Shown: one piece after another, positions 11,492-25,500 of the stretch
Layout of the letters: each line of letters opens with the position of its first letter
Numbering within the stretch: the first letter of the stretch is position 1
Translations under genes and position numbers: made by a program
Assembly (NCBI RefSeq): GCF_019279795.1
Contig: NC_056735.1
Location: 1,941,301,955 to 1,941,365,954, forward strand
DNA: 64,000 nucleotides
Direction: 5' to 3'
DNA from: Protopterus annectens
Taxonomy: Eukaryota; Chordata; Ceratodontiformes; Protopteridae
The notes under the pieces: generated by a model
What the model was told of the DNA's origin: nothing
The model's database searches: none
Seen by the model: the letters and a program-made list of their open reading frames with translations, nothing else

Positions 11492-11532
11492 CACTCTGCT
11501 ACAGGCCCCATGAGGAGATCAGTGTCTCTCCA

Positions 11533-11748
11533 ACTTAACACCACTCTTAAGTATTCAACTGCAGTACCACCTTTATCATTCTTATGAGAAAAGTGCAGTC
11601 TGGGTCTGAACTGTCTGCAAACAGCTAAAGTTAACTTTGAACCTAACACCACTCTTAAGTATTCAACTGCGGTACCACCTTTATCATTCATATAAGAAAA
11701 GCACAGTCCAGGTCTGAACTGTCTGCAAACAACTAAAGTTAACTTTGA
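11533..11748. repeat. 108-bp tandem duplication
   Basis: Two adjacent copies (11533-11640 and 11641-11748) start AAC..TAACACCACTCTTAAG and share nearly all bases by eye. The short minus-strand ORF spanning both copies is a by-product of the duplication. Confidence 0.85.
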
Positions 11749-12929
11749 GTATGTGTCTACCTGTTTGAGCCAATATTCATTATTCCATGAAGAGCACTCT
11801 GCTTTGGTTTGTAAGCAGCCCTCCCCCCCTCACACACACACATCTTCCATTTTCCTCTCTTATTCCCTTCTATTAACAAATAGTAACCATAACTGATAAA
11901 TACTGTGTGTTTGTTAATTTAAACTGAGACCACAGTAGCCTACTGATGCAAGGTTATCCTGTTTTTTGACCGAAGAAATGGTTAAGAAATGACTTACAGT
12001 CATACCTCTCAACCTGGAAACAACAAAAATCTGGACAAGGCCCATGAAAAATAGGTACAAATCTGTACGCTGATTAACATCTAATTTGCATGCATACTTT
12101 TGTAACCCCACCCACTCCAATGGAATTGTGGGATACCAACTTTCGAACGCAAATTGAAGAACAGACAACCAAAACATGGCACCAGAGTCCCCATGCAGCC
12201 ATTCCAGTGTCCTGTTACCTGGCTATTTTGCCCCATTTACCATAAACACTAATGTATGCATACTGCTTTACTTTTACAATTATTTGAATTTTATTTTTAC
12301 ATTTTACAGCACAACAATGCAGAAACACTAAAAGACATCATCTGGTAAACAAAACAATACTGTCTCACAATGAAAATAGACTTGACATTAAACTTTGCTC
12401 TTGAAACTCACATTCATTGAAACAGCATTGAAACCCACACCACATCCAAAGAAAATGCATCTGGCCAGTGGTGGATAAAGATTACCTTTCGGTTGTTTTC
12501 AAATCATTGGCCCCTTGCACACAAAACAAGAAACATACATGCGTTCTTTTCTTTATACACCTTCCTGACTTTATTAAATTATATTCCTTGTATAATACAA
12601 CAGACATGTTAGAACGCATTTTAAATTTATTGTTTGAACATTTTACCAGTAATCTGTACTGTAGGCAATGAAACAAAACACATGAACCAATAATGACAAA
12701 ACAGCCCAATTCAGAACATTTCCATCATAAAAGTCTGCTACCACACCCACACTATAAATAGAATGACAGTAGTGTAAGCCATAGGCATCTTGCACAGCAT
12801 CTCACACTTATTTTCAATTTCATTTTTTTGGGGGGGAGGGGGACAAAAGGTCAAAAACCAGGGACACATTTTAAACATTGCTTGTATAATTGTGTAAAGT
12901 TGCTAGAATAAAATGGTGTGCTACCATCA
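11749..12929. other. Unassigned non-coding sequence
   Basis: Contains a short C-run and CA-run near 11822-11841 and the line CATACCTCTCAACCTGG (about 12001-12018), which looks repeat-derived but which I cannot assign. No coding region is supported. Confidence 0.35.
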
Positions 12930-13010
12930 TGCATTTCACTGGCAGGTTTTGAAGCCAGGACTCTATGCACTACATTCAGAACAACATACCACTATGCCAA
13001 ATTAGCATCT
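12930..13010 (-). mobile_element. Possible tRNA-derived SINE head
   Basis: On the minus strand TTGGCATAGTGGTATG resembles a pol III A box, and about 40 bases downstream GGCTTCAAAACC resembles a B box (G-G-T-T-C-R-A-N-N-C-C). The spacing fits a tRNA-like promoter. No tRNA cloverleaf could be confirmed and the SINE 3' end is not defined. Confidence 0.3.
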
Positions 13011-13065
13011 ACCTAAAAAATAGGAAGACTGAAACTTAATAGCCATCATTTAGTGAATTCATTTC

Positions 13066-13395
13066 TCACTTCTCAACATAGCTCTTAACCTCAACACAAA
13101 AAACATGGACAAACAACAAAGCCAATAATGGGGGAATACAAATTCAGTTCTCACTTCTCACTCACCATATCCCTGAACTGTTAGCACAAAAACAATAATA
13201 GGGGGATACAAATTGTGTGCTCACTTCTTATCATAGCTCTAAACTCTTAGCACAAAAAAAAAAATGTTCTTACTTCTCATCATAGCTCTCTCAACTCTTA
13301 GTACAAAAAAAAAATCTGAACAAAGCTCAGAACATAACTTTCAACTGTTAGAGAAAAAAAAATGTTCTCACTTCTCATCATAGCTCTCAACTCAC
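13066..13395. repeat. Imperfect tandem repeats of a CTCACTTCTCATCATAGCTC unit
   Basis: At least five irregular copies of a unit containing CTCACTTCTCA-CATAGCTCT-AACT-TTAG-ACAAAA. Spacing is about 50 to 95 bases because of length changes in poly-A runs and short insertions. Confidence 0.7.
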
Positions 13396-13399
13396 TCAA

Positions 13400-13485
13400 A
13401 TGGTGGTGGCTAGGGATAGTAGGCTATTTTTGCCCTGTACTAAAGGTACAGGGTTTGATCCTGAATACCTCTGACCACCAAGTAT
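13400..13485 (+). mobile_element. Possible second tRNA-derived SINE head
   Basis: GTGGTGGCTAGGGATAGTAGG resembles an A box region and GGGTTTGATCC (13451-13461) closely fits a B box, about 40 bases apart. It directly precedes the (GT)n tract and satellite. Support is weak because no terminal features are seen. Confidence 0.3.
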
Positions 13486-13505
13486 ATTATATGAGGGCAT
13501 TTTCG

Positions 13506-13540
13506 CACACACACAGTGTGTGTGTGTGTGTGTGTGTGGG
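13506..13540. repeat. (CA)n/(GT)n tract at the left satellite edge
   Basis: A short CA run passes directly into a GT run (a self-complementary CACACA-GTGTGT junction near 13515), followed by a G run that merges into the first satellite monomer. Confidence 0.85.
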
Positions 13541-16500
13541 GGGGGGGTGCAGGGGTAATTTTCCCCTCTGCAAAAAATGTCTTAATAGATTTTATTTAAC
13601 AACTTTCAGGGGGTGCAGGGGTAATTTTCCCCTCTGCAAAAAATGTCTTAATAGATTTTATTTAACAACTTTCAGGGGGTGCAGGGGTAATTTTCCCCTC
13701 TGAAAAAATGTCTTAATAGATTTTTATTTAACAACTTTCAGGGGGTGCAGGGGTAATTTCCCCCTCTGCAAAAATGTCTTAATAGATTTTATTTAACAAC
13801 TTTCAGGGGTGCAGGGTAATTTCCTCTGCAAAAAATGTCTTAATAGATTTTTATTTAACAACTTTCAGGGGTGCAGGGTAATTTCCTCTGCAAAAATGTC
13901 TTAATAGATTTTTATTTAACAACTTTCAGGGGGTGCAGGGGTAATTTCCCCCTCTGCAAAAAATGTCTTAATAGATTTTATTTAAAAACTTTCAGGGGGT
14001 GCAGGGGTAATTTTCCCCTCTGCAAAAAATGTCTTAATAGATTTTTATTTAACAACTTTCAAGGGGTGCAGGGGTAATTTTCCCCTCTGCAAAAAATGTC
14101 TTAATAGATTTTATTTAACAACTTTCAGGGGGTGCAGGGGTAATTTTCCCCTCTGCAAAAAATGTCTTAATAGATTTTATTTAACAACTTTCAGGGGGTG
14201 CAGGGTAATTTCCCTCTGCAAAAAATGTCTTAATAGATTTTATTTAACAACTTTCAGGGGTGCAGGGTAATTTCCTCTGCAAAAAATGTCTTAATAGATT
14301 TTATTTAACAACTTTCAGGGGTGCAGGGTAATTTCCTCTGCAAAAATGTCTTAATAGATTTTTATTTAACAACTTTCAGGGGTGCACAGGTAATTTCCCT
14401 CTGCAAAAAATGTCTTAATAGATTTTTATTTAACAACTTTCAGGGGTGCAGGTAATTTTCCTCTGCAAAAAAATGTCTTAATAGATTTTTATTTAACAAC
14501 TTTCAGGGGTGCAGGGTAATTTTCCCCTCTGCAAAAAATGTCTTAATAGATTTTTATTTAACAACTTTCAGGGGTGCAGGGGTAATTTTCCCCTCTGCAA
14601 AAAATGTCTTAATCGATTTTTATTTAACAACTTTCAGGGGGTGCAGGGGTAATTTCCCCCTCTGCAAAAAATGTCTTAATAGATTTTATTTAAAAACTTT
14701 CAGGGGTGCAGGGTAATTTTCCTCTGCAAAAATGTCTTAATAGATTTTTATTTAACAACTTTCAGGGGGTGCAGGGTAATTTTCCCCTCTGCAAAAAATG
14801 TCTTAATAGATTTTATGTAACAACTTTCAGGGGTGCAGGGTAATTTCCCTCTGCAAAAAAATGTCTTAATAGATTTTATGTAACAACTTTCAGGGGTGCA
14901 GGGTAATTTTCCCTCTGCAAAAATGTCTTAATAGATTTTATTTAACAACTTTCAGGGGTGCAGGGTAATTTTCCCTCTGCAAAAATGTCTTAATAGATTT
15001 TTATTTAACAACTTTCAGGGGTGCAGGGTAATTTTCCCTCTGCAAAAAATGTCTTAATAGATTTTATTTAACAACTTTCAGGGGTGCAGGGGTAATTTTC
15101 CCCTCTGCAAAAATGTCTTAATAGATTTTTATTTAACAACTTTCAGGGGTGCAGGGGTAATTTTCCCTCTGCAAAAAATGTCTTAATAGATTTTATTTAA
15201 CAACTTTCAGGGGGTGCAGGGGTAATTTTCCCCTCTGCAAGAAATGTCTTAATAGATTTTATTTAACAACTTTCAGGGGGTGCAGGGGTAATTTTCCCCT
15301 CTGCAAAAAATGTCTTAATAGATTTTATTTAACAACTTTCAGGTGGTGCAGGGGTAATTCTCCCCTCTGCAAAAAATGTCTTAATAGATTTTTATTTAAC
15401 AACTTTCAGGGGTGCAGGTAATTTCCTCTGCAAAAAATGTCTTAATAGATTTTTATTTAACAACTTTCAGGGGGTGCAGGGGTAATTTCCCCCTCTGCAA
15501 AAAATGTCTTAATAGATTTTTATTTAACAACTTTCAGGGGGTGCATGGTAATTTCCCCCTCTGCAAAAAATGTCTTAATAGATTTTTATTTAACAATTTT
15601 CAGGGGTGCAGGGTAATTTTCCTCTGCAAAAAATGTCTTAATAGATTTTTATTTAACAACTTTCAGGGGTGCAGGGTAATTTTCCTCTGCAAAAATGTCT
15701 TAATAGATTTTTATTTAACAACTTTCATGGGGTGCAGGGGTAATTTCCCTCTGCAAAAAATGTCTTAATAGATTTTTATTTAACAACTTTCAGGGGTGCA
15801 GGGTAATTTCCCTCTGCAAAAAATGTCTTAATAGATTTTTATTTAACAACTTTCAGGGGTGCAGGGGTAATTTTCCCTCTGCAAAAATGTCTTAATAGAT
15901 TTTTATTTAACAACTTTCAGGGGTGCAGGGTAATTTTCCCTCTGCAAAAATGTCTTAATAGATTTTATTTAACAACTTTCAGGGGGTGCAGGGTAATTTT
16001 CCCCTCTGCAAAAATGTCTTAATAGATTTTTATTTAACAACTTTCAGGGGTGCAGGGGTAATTTCCTCTGCAAAAATGTCTTAATAGATTTTTATTTAAC
16101 AACTTTCAGGGGTGCAGGGTAATTTTCCCCTCTGCAAAAAATGTCTTAATAGATTTTATTTAACAACTTTCAGGGGTGCAGGGGTAATTTTGCCCTCTGC
16201 AAAAAATGTCTTAATAGATTTTTATTTAACAACTTTCAGGGGTGCAGGGGTAATTTTCCCTCTGCAAAAATGTCTTAATAGATTTTATTTAACAACTTTC
16301 AGGGGTGCAGGGTAATTTTCCCTCTGCAAAAATGTCTTAATAGATTTTTATTTAAACAACTTCCAGGGGTGCAGGGGTAAATTCCCCCTCTGCAAAAAAT
16401 GTCTTAATAGATTTTATTTAAAAACTTTCAGGGGGTGCAGGGTAATTTCCTCTGCAAAAATGTCTTAATAGATTTTTATTTAACAACTTTCAGGGGTGCA

Positions 16501-19500
16501 GGGGTAATTTTCCCCTCTGCAAAAAATGTCTTAATAGATTTTTATTTAACAACTTTCAGGGGTTGCATGGTAATTTCCCCCTCTGCAAAAAATGTCTTAA
16601 TAGATTTTATTTAACAACTTTCAGGGGTGCAGGGTAATTTTCCCTCTGCAAAAATGTCTTAATAGATTTTTATTTAACAACTTTCAGGGGTGCAGGGTAA
16701 TTTTCCCTCTGCAAAAAAATGTCTTAATAGATTTTATTTAACAACTTTCAGGGGTGCAGGGTAATTTCCCTCTGCAAAAAATGTCTTAATAGATTTTTAT
16801 TTAACAACTTTCAGGGGTGCAGGGGTAATTTTCCCCTCTGCAAAAAATGTCTTAATAGATTTTTATTTAACAACTTTCACGGGGTGCAGGGGTAATTTCC
16901 CCCTCTGCAAAAAATGTCTTAATAGATTTTTATTTAACAACTTTCAGCGGGTGCAGGGGTAATTTCCCCCTCTGCAAAAAATGTCTTAATAGATTTTTAT
17001 TTAACAACTTTCAGGGGTGCAGGGGTAATTTCCCCCTCTGCAAAAAATGTCTTAATAGATTTTTATTTAACAACTTTCAGGGGGTGCATGGTAATTTCCC
17101 CCTCTGCAAAAAATGTCTTAATAGATTTTTATTTAACAACTTTCAGGGGGTGCATGGGTAATTTTCCCCTCTGCAAAAAATGTCTTAATAGATTTTTATT
17201 TAACAACTTTCAGGGGGTGCAGGGGTAATTTTCCCCTCTGCAAAAAATGTCTTAATAGATTTTATTTAAAAACTTTCATGGGGTGCAGGGGTAATTTTCC
17301 CCTCTGCAAAAAATGTCTTAATAGATTTTTATTTAACAACTTTCATGGGGTGCAGGGGTAATTTTCCCCTCTGCAAAAAATGTCTTAATAGATTTTTATG
17401 TATTTAACAACTTTCAGGGGTAATTTTCCTCTCTGCAAAAAATGTCTTAATAGATTTTTATTTAACAACTTTCATGAGGTGCAGGGGTAATTTTCCCCTC
17501 TGCAAAAAATGTCTTAATAGATTTTTATTTAACAACTTTCAGGGGGTGCAGGGGTAATTTCCCCTCTGCAAAAATGTCTTAATAGATTTTTATTTAACAA
17601 CTTTCAGGGGGTGCAGGGGTAATTTTCCCCTCTGCAAAAAATGTCTTAATAGATTTTATTTAACAACTTTCAGGGGGTGCAGGGGTAATTTTCCCCTCTG
17701 CAAAAAATGTCTTAATAGATTTTTATTTAACAACTTTCAGGGGGTGCAGGGTAATTTTCCCCTCTGCAAAAAATGTCTTAATAGATTTTTATTTAACAAC
17801 TTTCAGGGGGTGCAGGGGTAATTTCCCCTCTGCAAAAAATGTCTTAATAGATTTTTATTTAACAACTTTCAGGGGGTGCAGGGGTAATTTCCCCCTCTGC
17901 AAAAAATGTCTTAATAGATTTTTATTTAACAACTTTCAGGGGGTGCACGGGTAATTTTCCCCTCTGCAAAAAAATGTCTTAATAGATTTTTATTTAACAA
18001 CTTTCAGGGGGTGCAGGGGTAATTTTCCCCTCTGCAAAAATGTCTTAATAGATTTTTATTTAACAACTTTCAGGGGGTGCAGGGGTAATTTTCCCCTCTG
18101 CAAAAAATGTCTTAATAGATTTTTATTTAACAACTTTCAGGGGTGCAGGGGTAATTTTCCCCTCTGCAAAAAATGTCTTAATAGATTTTTATTTAACAAC
18201 TTTCAGGGGTGCAGGGTAATTTCCCCATCTGCAAAAAATGTCTTAATAGATTTTTATTTAACAACTTTCAGGGGTGCAGGGGTAATTTCCCCTCTGCAAA
18301 AATGTCTTAATAGATTTTATTTAACAACTTTCAGGGGTGCAGGGGTAATTTCCCTCTGCAAAAATGTCTTAATAGATTTTATTGAACAACTTTCAGGGGG
18401 TGCAGGGGTAATTTTCCCTCTGCAAAAAATGTCTTAATAGATTTTTATTTAACAACTTTCAGGGGGTGCAGGGGTAATTTTCCCCTCTGCAAAAATGTCT
18501 TAATAGATTTTATTTAACAACTTTCAGGTGGTGCAGGGGTAATTCTCCCCTCTGCAAAAAATGTCTTAATAGATTTTTATTTAACAACTTTCAGGGGTGC
18601 AGGGGTAATTTTCCCGTCTGCAAAAAATGTCTTAATAGATTTTTATGTAACAACTTTCAGGGGGTGCAGGGGTAATTTCCCCTCTGCAAAAAATGTCTTA
18701 ATAGATTTTTATTTAACAACTTTCAGGGGGTGCAGGGGTAATTTTCCCCTCTGCAAAAAATGTCTTAATAGATTTTTATTTAACAACTTTCAGGGGTGCA
18801 GCGGTAATTTTCCTCTCTGCAAAAAATGTCTTAATAGATTTTTATTTAACAACTTTCAGGGGTGCAGGGTAATTTTCCCTCTGCAAAAAAATGTCTTAAT
18901 AGATTTTTATTTAACAACTTTCAGGGGTGCAGGGTAATTTTCCCTCTGCAAAAAAATGTCTTAATAGATTTTTATTTAACAACTTTCAGGGGTGCAGGGT
19001 AATTTTCCTCTGCAAAAAATGTCTTAATAGATTTTATTTAACAACTTTCAGGGGTGCAGGGTAATTTTCCCCTCTGCAAAAAATGTCTTAATCGATTTTT
19101 ATTTAACAACTTTCAGGGAGTGCAGGGGTAATTTTCCCCTCTGCAAAAAATGTCTTAATAGATTTTTATTTAACAACTTTCAGGGGGTGCAGCGGTAATT
19201 TTCCTCTCTGCAAAAAATGTCTTAATAGATTTTTATTTAACAACTTTCAGGGGGTGCAGGGGTAATTTTCCCTCTGCAAAAAATGTCTTAATAGATTTTT
19301 ATTTAACAACTTTCAGGGGGTGCAGGGGTAATTTTCCCCTCTGCAAAAAATGTCTTAATAGATTTTTATTTAACAACTTTCAGGGGGTGCAGGGGTAATT
19401 TTCCCTCTGCAAAAATGTCTTAATAGATTTTTATTTAACAACTTTCAGGGGTGCAGGGGTAATTTTCCCCTCTGCAAAAATGTCTTAATAGATTTTTATT

Positions 19501-22500
19501 TAACAACTTTCAGGGGGTGCAGGGGTAATTTTCCCCTCTGCAAAAAATGTCTTAATAGATTTTTATTTAACAACTTTCAGGGATTGAACGGGTAATTTTC
19601 CCCTCTGCAAAAAAATGTCTTAATAGATTTTTATTTAACAACTTTCAGGGGGTGCAGGGGCAATTTCCCCATCTGCAAAAAATGTCTTAATAGATTTTTA
19701 TTTAACAACTTTCAGGGGGTGCAGGGGTAATTTTCCCCTCTGCAAAAAATGTCTTAATAGATTTTTATTTAACAACTTTCAGGGGGTGCAGGGGTAATTT
19801 TCCCTCTGCAAAAAATGTCTTAATAGATTTTTATTTAACAACTTTCAGGGGGTGCAGGGGTAATTTTCCCTCTGCAAAAATGTCTTAATAGATTTTTATT
19901 TAACAACTTTCAGGGGGTGCAGGGGTAATTTTCCCTCTGCAAAAAATGTCTTAATAGATTTTTATTTAACAACTTTCAGGGGTGCAGGGGTAATTTTCCC
20001 CTCTGCAAAAAATGTCTTAATAGATTTTTATTTAACAACTTTCAGGGGTGCAGGGGTAATTTTCCCCTCTGCAAAAAATGTCTTAATAGATTTTTATTTA
20101 ACAACTTTCAGGGGTGCAGGGGTAATTTTCCCTCTGCAAAAATGTCTTTATAAAGTTTATTTTACACCTTTCAGGGGGTGAAGGGGTATTTATCCCCTCT
20201 CCAAAAATGTCTTAATAGATTTTGTTTAACAACTTTCAGGGGTGCAGGGTAATTTTCCCCTCTGCAAAAAATGTCTTAATAGATTTTTATTTAACAACTT
20301 TCAGGGGGTGCAGGGTAATTTCCCCCTCTGCAAAAAATGTCTTAATAGATTTTTATTTAACAACTTTCAGGGATTGCACGGGTAATTTTCCCCTCTGCAA
20401 AAATGTCTTAATAGATTTTTATTTAACAACTTTCAGGGGGTGCAGGGGTAATTTTCCCCTCTGCAAAAAATGTCTTAATTGATTTTTATTGAACAACTTT
20501 CAGCGGTGCAGGGGTAATTTTCCCCTCTGCAAAAAATGTCTTAATAGATTTTTATTTAACAATTTTCAGGGGGTGCAGGGGTAATTTTCCCCTCTGCAAA
20601 AAATGTCTTAATAGATTTTTATTTAACAACTTTCAGGGGTGCAGGGGTAATTTTCCCCTCTGCAAAAAATGTCTTAATAGATTTTATTTAACAACTTTCA
20701 GGGGGTGCAGGGGTAATTTTCCCCTCTGCAAAAAATGTCTTAATAGATTTTTATTTAACAACTTTCAGGGGTAATTTTCCTCTCTGCAAAAAATTTCTTA
20801 ATAGATTTTTATTTAACAACTTTCGGGGGGGTGCAGGGGTAATTTTCCCTCTGCAAAAAATGTCTTAATAGATTTTTATGTAACAACTTTCAGGGGGTGC
20901 AGGGGTAATTTTCCCCTCTGCAAAAAATGTCTTAATAGATTTTTATTTAACAACTTTCAGGGGGTGCAGGGGTAATTTTCCCCTCTGCAAAAATGTCTTA
21001 ATAGATTTTTATGTAACAACTTTCAGGGGGTGCAGTGGTAATTTTCCCCTCTGCAAAAAATGTCTTAATAGATTTTTATTTAACAACTTTCAGGGGTGCA
21101 GGGGTAATTTTCCCCTCTGCAAAAAATGTCTTAATAGATTTTTATTTAACAACTTTCAGGGGTGCAGGGGTAATTTCCCCTCTGCAAAAAATGTCTTAAT
21201 AGATTTTTATTTAACAACTTTCAGGGGGTGCACGGGTAATTTTCCCCTCTGCAAAAAAATGTCTTAATAGATTTTTATTTAACAACTTTCAGGGGGTGCA
21301 GGGGTAATTTTCCCCTCTGCAAAAAATGTCTTAATAGATTTTATGTAACAACTTTCAGGAGGTGCAGGGGTAATTTTCCCCTCTGCAAAAAATGTCTTAA
21401 TAGATTTTTATTTAACAACTTTCAGGGGTGCAGGGGTAATTTTCCCCTCTGCAAAAAATGTCTTAATAGATTTTTATTTAACAACTTTCAGGGATTGCAC
21501 GGGTAATTTTCCCCTCTGCAAAAAAATGTCTTAATAGATTTTTATTTAACAACTTTCAGGGAGTGCAGGGGTAATTTTCCCCTCTGCAAAAAATGTCTTA
21601 ATCGATTTTTATTTAACAACTTTCAGGGGTGCAGGGGTAATTTTCCCCTCTGCAAAACATGTCTTAATAGATTTTTATTTAACAACTTTCAGGGGGTGCA
21701 GGGGTAATTTTCCCCTCTGCAAAAAATGTCTTAATAGATTTTTATTTAACAACTTTCAGGGGGTGCAGGGGTAATTTTCCCCTCTGCAAAAAAATGTCTT
21801 AATAGATTTTTATTTAACAACTTTCAGGGGGTGCAGGGTAATTTTCCCCTCTGCAAAAAATGTCTTAATAGATTTTTATTTAACAACTTTCAGGGGGTGC
21901 AGGGTAATTTCCCCCTCTGCAAAAAATGTCTTAATAGATTTTTATTTAACAACTTTCAGGGGGGTGCAGGGTAATTTTCCTCTGCAAAAAATGTCTTAAT
22001 AGATTTTTATTTAACAACTTTCAGGGTGCAGGGGTAATTTTCCCCTCTTCAAAAATGTCTTAATAGATTTTTATTTAACAACTTTCAGCAGGTGCAAGGG
22101 TAATTTTCCCTTCTGCAAAAAATGTCTTAATAGATTTTTATTTATCAACTTTCAGGCGGTGCAGGGGTAATTTTCCCCTCTGCAAAAATATCTTAATAGA
22201 TTTTTATTTAACAACTTTCATGGGGTGCAGGGGTAATTTTCCCCTCTGCAAAAAATGTCTTAATAGATTTTTATTTAACAACTTTCAGGGGGTGCAGGGG
22301 TAATTTTCCCTCTGCAAAAAATGTCTTAATAGATTTTTATTTAACAACTTTCAGGGGGTGCAGGGGTAATTTTCCCCTCTGCAAAAAATGTCTTAATAGA
22401 TTTTTATGTAACAACTTTCAGGGGGTGCAGGGGTAATTTTCCCCTCTGCAAAAATGTCTTAATAGATTTTTATGTAACAACTTTCAGGGGGTGCAGGGGT

Positions 22501-25500
22501 AATTTTTCCCCTCTGCAAAAAATGTCTTAATAGATTTTTATGTAACAACTTTCAGGGGGTGCAGGGGTAATTTTCCCCTCTGCAAAAAATGTCTTAATAG
22601 ATTTTTATGTAACAACTTTCAGGGGGTGCAGGGGTAATTTTCCTCTGCAAAAAATGTCTTAATAGATTTTTATTTAACAACTTTCAGTGGGTGCAGGGGT
22701 AATTTTACCCTCTGCAAAAAAATTTCTTAATAGATTTTTATTTAACAACTTTCAGGGGGTGCAGGGGTAATTTCCCCCTCTGCAAAAAATTTCTTAATAG
22801 ATTTTTATTTAACAACTTTCAGGGGGTGCATGGTAATTTTCCCCTCTGCAAAAAATGTCTTAATAGATTTTTATTTAACAACTTTCAGGGGTGCAGGGGT
22901 AATTTTCCCCTCTGCAAAAAATGTCTTAATAGATTTTTATTTAACAACTTTCAGCGGGTGCAGGGGTAATTTCCCCCTCTGGAAAAAATGTCTTAATAGA
23001 TTTTTATTTAACAACTTTCAGGAGGTGCATGGTAATTTTCCCCTCTGCAAAAAATGTCTTAATAGATTTTTATTTAACAACTTTCAGGGGGTGCAGGGGT
23101 AATTTTCCCCTCTGCAAAAAATGTCTTAATAGATTTTTATTTAACAACTTTCAGGGGTGCAGCAGTAATTTTCCTCTCTGTAAAAAATGTCTTAATAGAT
23201 TTTTATTTAACAATTTCAGGGGGTGCAGGGGTAATTTTCCTCTGCAAAAAATGTCTTAATAGATTTTTATGTAACAACTTTCAGGGGGTGCAGGGGTAAT
23301 TTTTCCCCTCTGCAAAAATGTCTTAATAGATTTTTATGTAACAACTTTCAGGTGGTGCAGGGGTAATTTTCCCCTCTGCAAAAAATGTCTTAATAGATTT
23401 TTATTTAACAACTTTCAGGGGTGCAGGGGTAATTTTCCCTCTGCAAAAAATGTCTTAATAGATTTTTATTTAACAACTTTCAGGGGTGCAGGGGTAATTT
23501 TCCCCTCTGCAAAAAATGTTTTAATAGATTTTTATTTAACAACTTTCAGCGGTGCAGGGTAATTTTCCCCTCTTCAAAAATGTCTTAATAGATTTTTATT
23601 TAACAACTTTCAGCAGGTGCAAGGGTAATTTTCCCTTCTGCAAAAAATGTCTTAATAGATTTTTATGTAACAACTTTCAGGGGGTGCAGGGTAATTTTCC
23701 CTCTGCAAAAAAATGTCTTAATAGATTTTTATTGAACAACTTCCAGACGGTGCAGAGATAATTTTTCCCGTGTGCAAAAAATGTCTTAATAGATTTTTAT
23801 TTGACAACTTTCAGCAGGTGCAAGGGTAATTTTCCCTTCTGCAAAAAATGTCTTAATAGATTTTTATGTAACAACTTTCAGGGGGTGCAGGGGTAATTTT
23901 TCCCCTCTGCAAAAATGTCTTAATAGATTTTTATGTAACAACTTTCAGGGGGTGCAGGGGTAATTTTCCCCTCTGCAAAAAATGTCTTAATAGATTTTTA
24001 TTTAACAACTTTCAGTGGGTGCAGGGGTAATTTTCCCCTCTGCAAAAAATGTCTTAATAGATTTTTATTTAACAACTTTCAGGGGGTGCAGGGGTAATTT
24101 CCCCTCTGCAAAAAATGTCTTGATAGATTTTTATGTAACAACTTTCAGGGGGTACAGGGGTAATTTCCCCCTCTACAAAATCTGTCTTAATAGATTTTTA
24201 TGTAACAACTTTCAGGGGGTGCAGGGTAATTTTCCCCTCTGCAAAAAATGCCTTAATAGATTTTTATTTAACAACTTTCAGGGGGTGCAGGGGTAATTTC
24301 CCCCTCTGCAAAAAATGTCTTAATAGATTTTTATGTAACAACTTTCAGGGGGTGCAGGGGTAATTTTCCCCTCTGCAAAAATGTCTTAATAGATTTTTAT
24401 GTAACAACTTTCAGGGGGTGCAGGGTAATTTTCCCCTCTGCAAAAAATGTCTTAATAGATTTTTATTTAACAACTTTCAGGGGTGCAGGGGTAATTTTCC
24501 CCTCTGCAAAAAATGTCTTAATAGATTTTTATTTAACAACTTTCAGGGGGTGCATGGTAATTTCCCCCTCTGCAAAAAATGTCTTAATAGATTTTTATTT
24601 AACAACTTTCAGGGGGTGCAGGGGTAATTTTCCCCTCTGCAAAAAAATGTCTTAATAGATTTTTATTTAACAACTTTCAGGGGGTGCAGGGGTAATTTTC
24701 CCCTCTGCAAAAAATGTCTTAATAGATTTTTATTTAACAACTTTCATGGGGTGCAGGGGTAATTTTCCCCTCTGCAAAAAATGTCTTAATAGATTTTTAT
24801 TTAACAACTTTCAGGGGGTGCAGGGGTAATTTTCCCCTCTGCAAAAAATGTCTTAATAGATTTTTATTCATCAACTTTCAGGCGGTGCAGGGGTAATTTT
24901 CCCCTCTGCAAAACATATCTTAATAGATTTTTATTTAACAACTTTCAGGGGGTGCAGGGGTAATTTTCCCCACTGCAAAAAATGTCTTAATAGATTTTTA
25001 TGTAACAACTTTCAGGGGTGCAGGGTAATTTTCCCTCTGCAAAAAATGTCTTAATAGATTTTATTTAACAACTTTCAGGGGTGCAGGGGTAATTTTCCCT
25101 CTGCAAAAAATGTCTTAATAGATTTTATTTAACAACTTTCAGGGGTGCAGGGGTAATTTTCCCCTCTGCAAAAAATGTCTTAATAGATTTCTATTTAACA
25201 ACTTTCAGGGGTTGCAGGGGTAATTTCCCCCTCTGCAAAAAATGTCTTAATAGATTTTTATTTAACAACTTTCAGGGGTGCAGGGTAATTTTCCTCTGCA
25301 AAAATGTCTTAATACATTTTTATTTAACAACGTTCAGGGGGAGCAGGGGTGATTTTCCCTCTGCAAAAATGTCTTAATAGATTTTTATTTAACAACTTTC
25401 AGGGGGTGCAGGGGTAATTTTCCCCTCTGCAAAAAATGTCTTAATAGATTTTTATTTAACAACTTTCAGGGGTGCAGGGGTATTTTCCCTCTGCAAAAAT

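Noticed and set aside
11491..11691. Minus-strand frame with an internally repeated peptide
   Set aside because: It is a by-product of the 108-bp tandem duplication.
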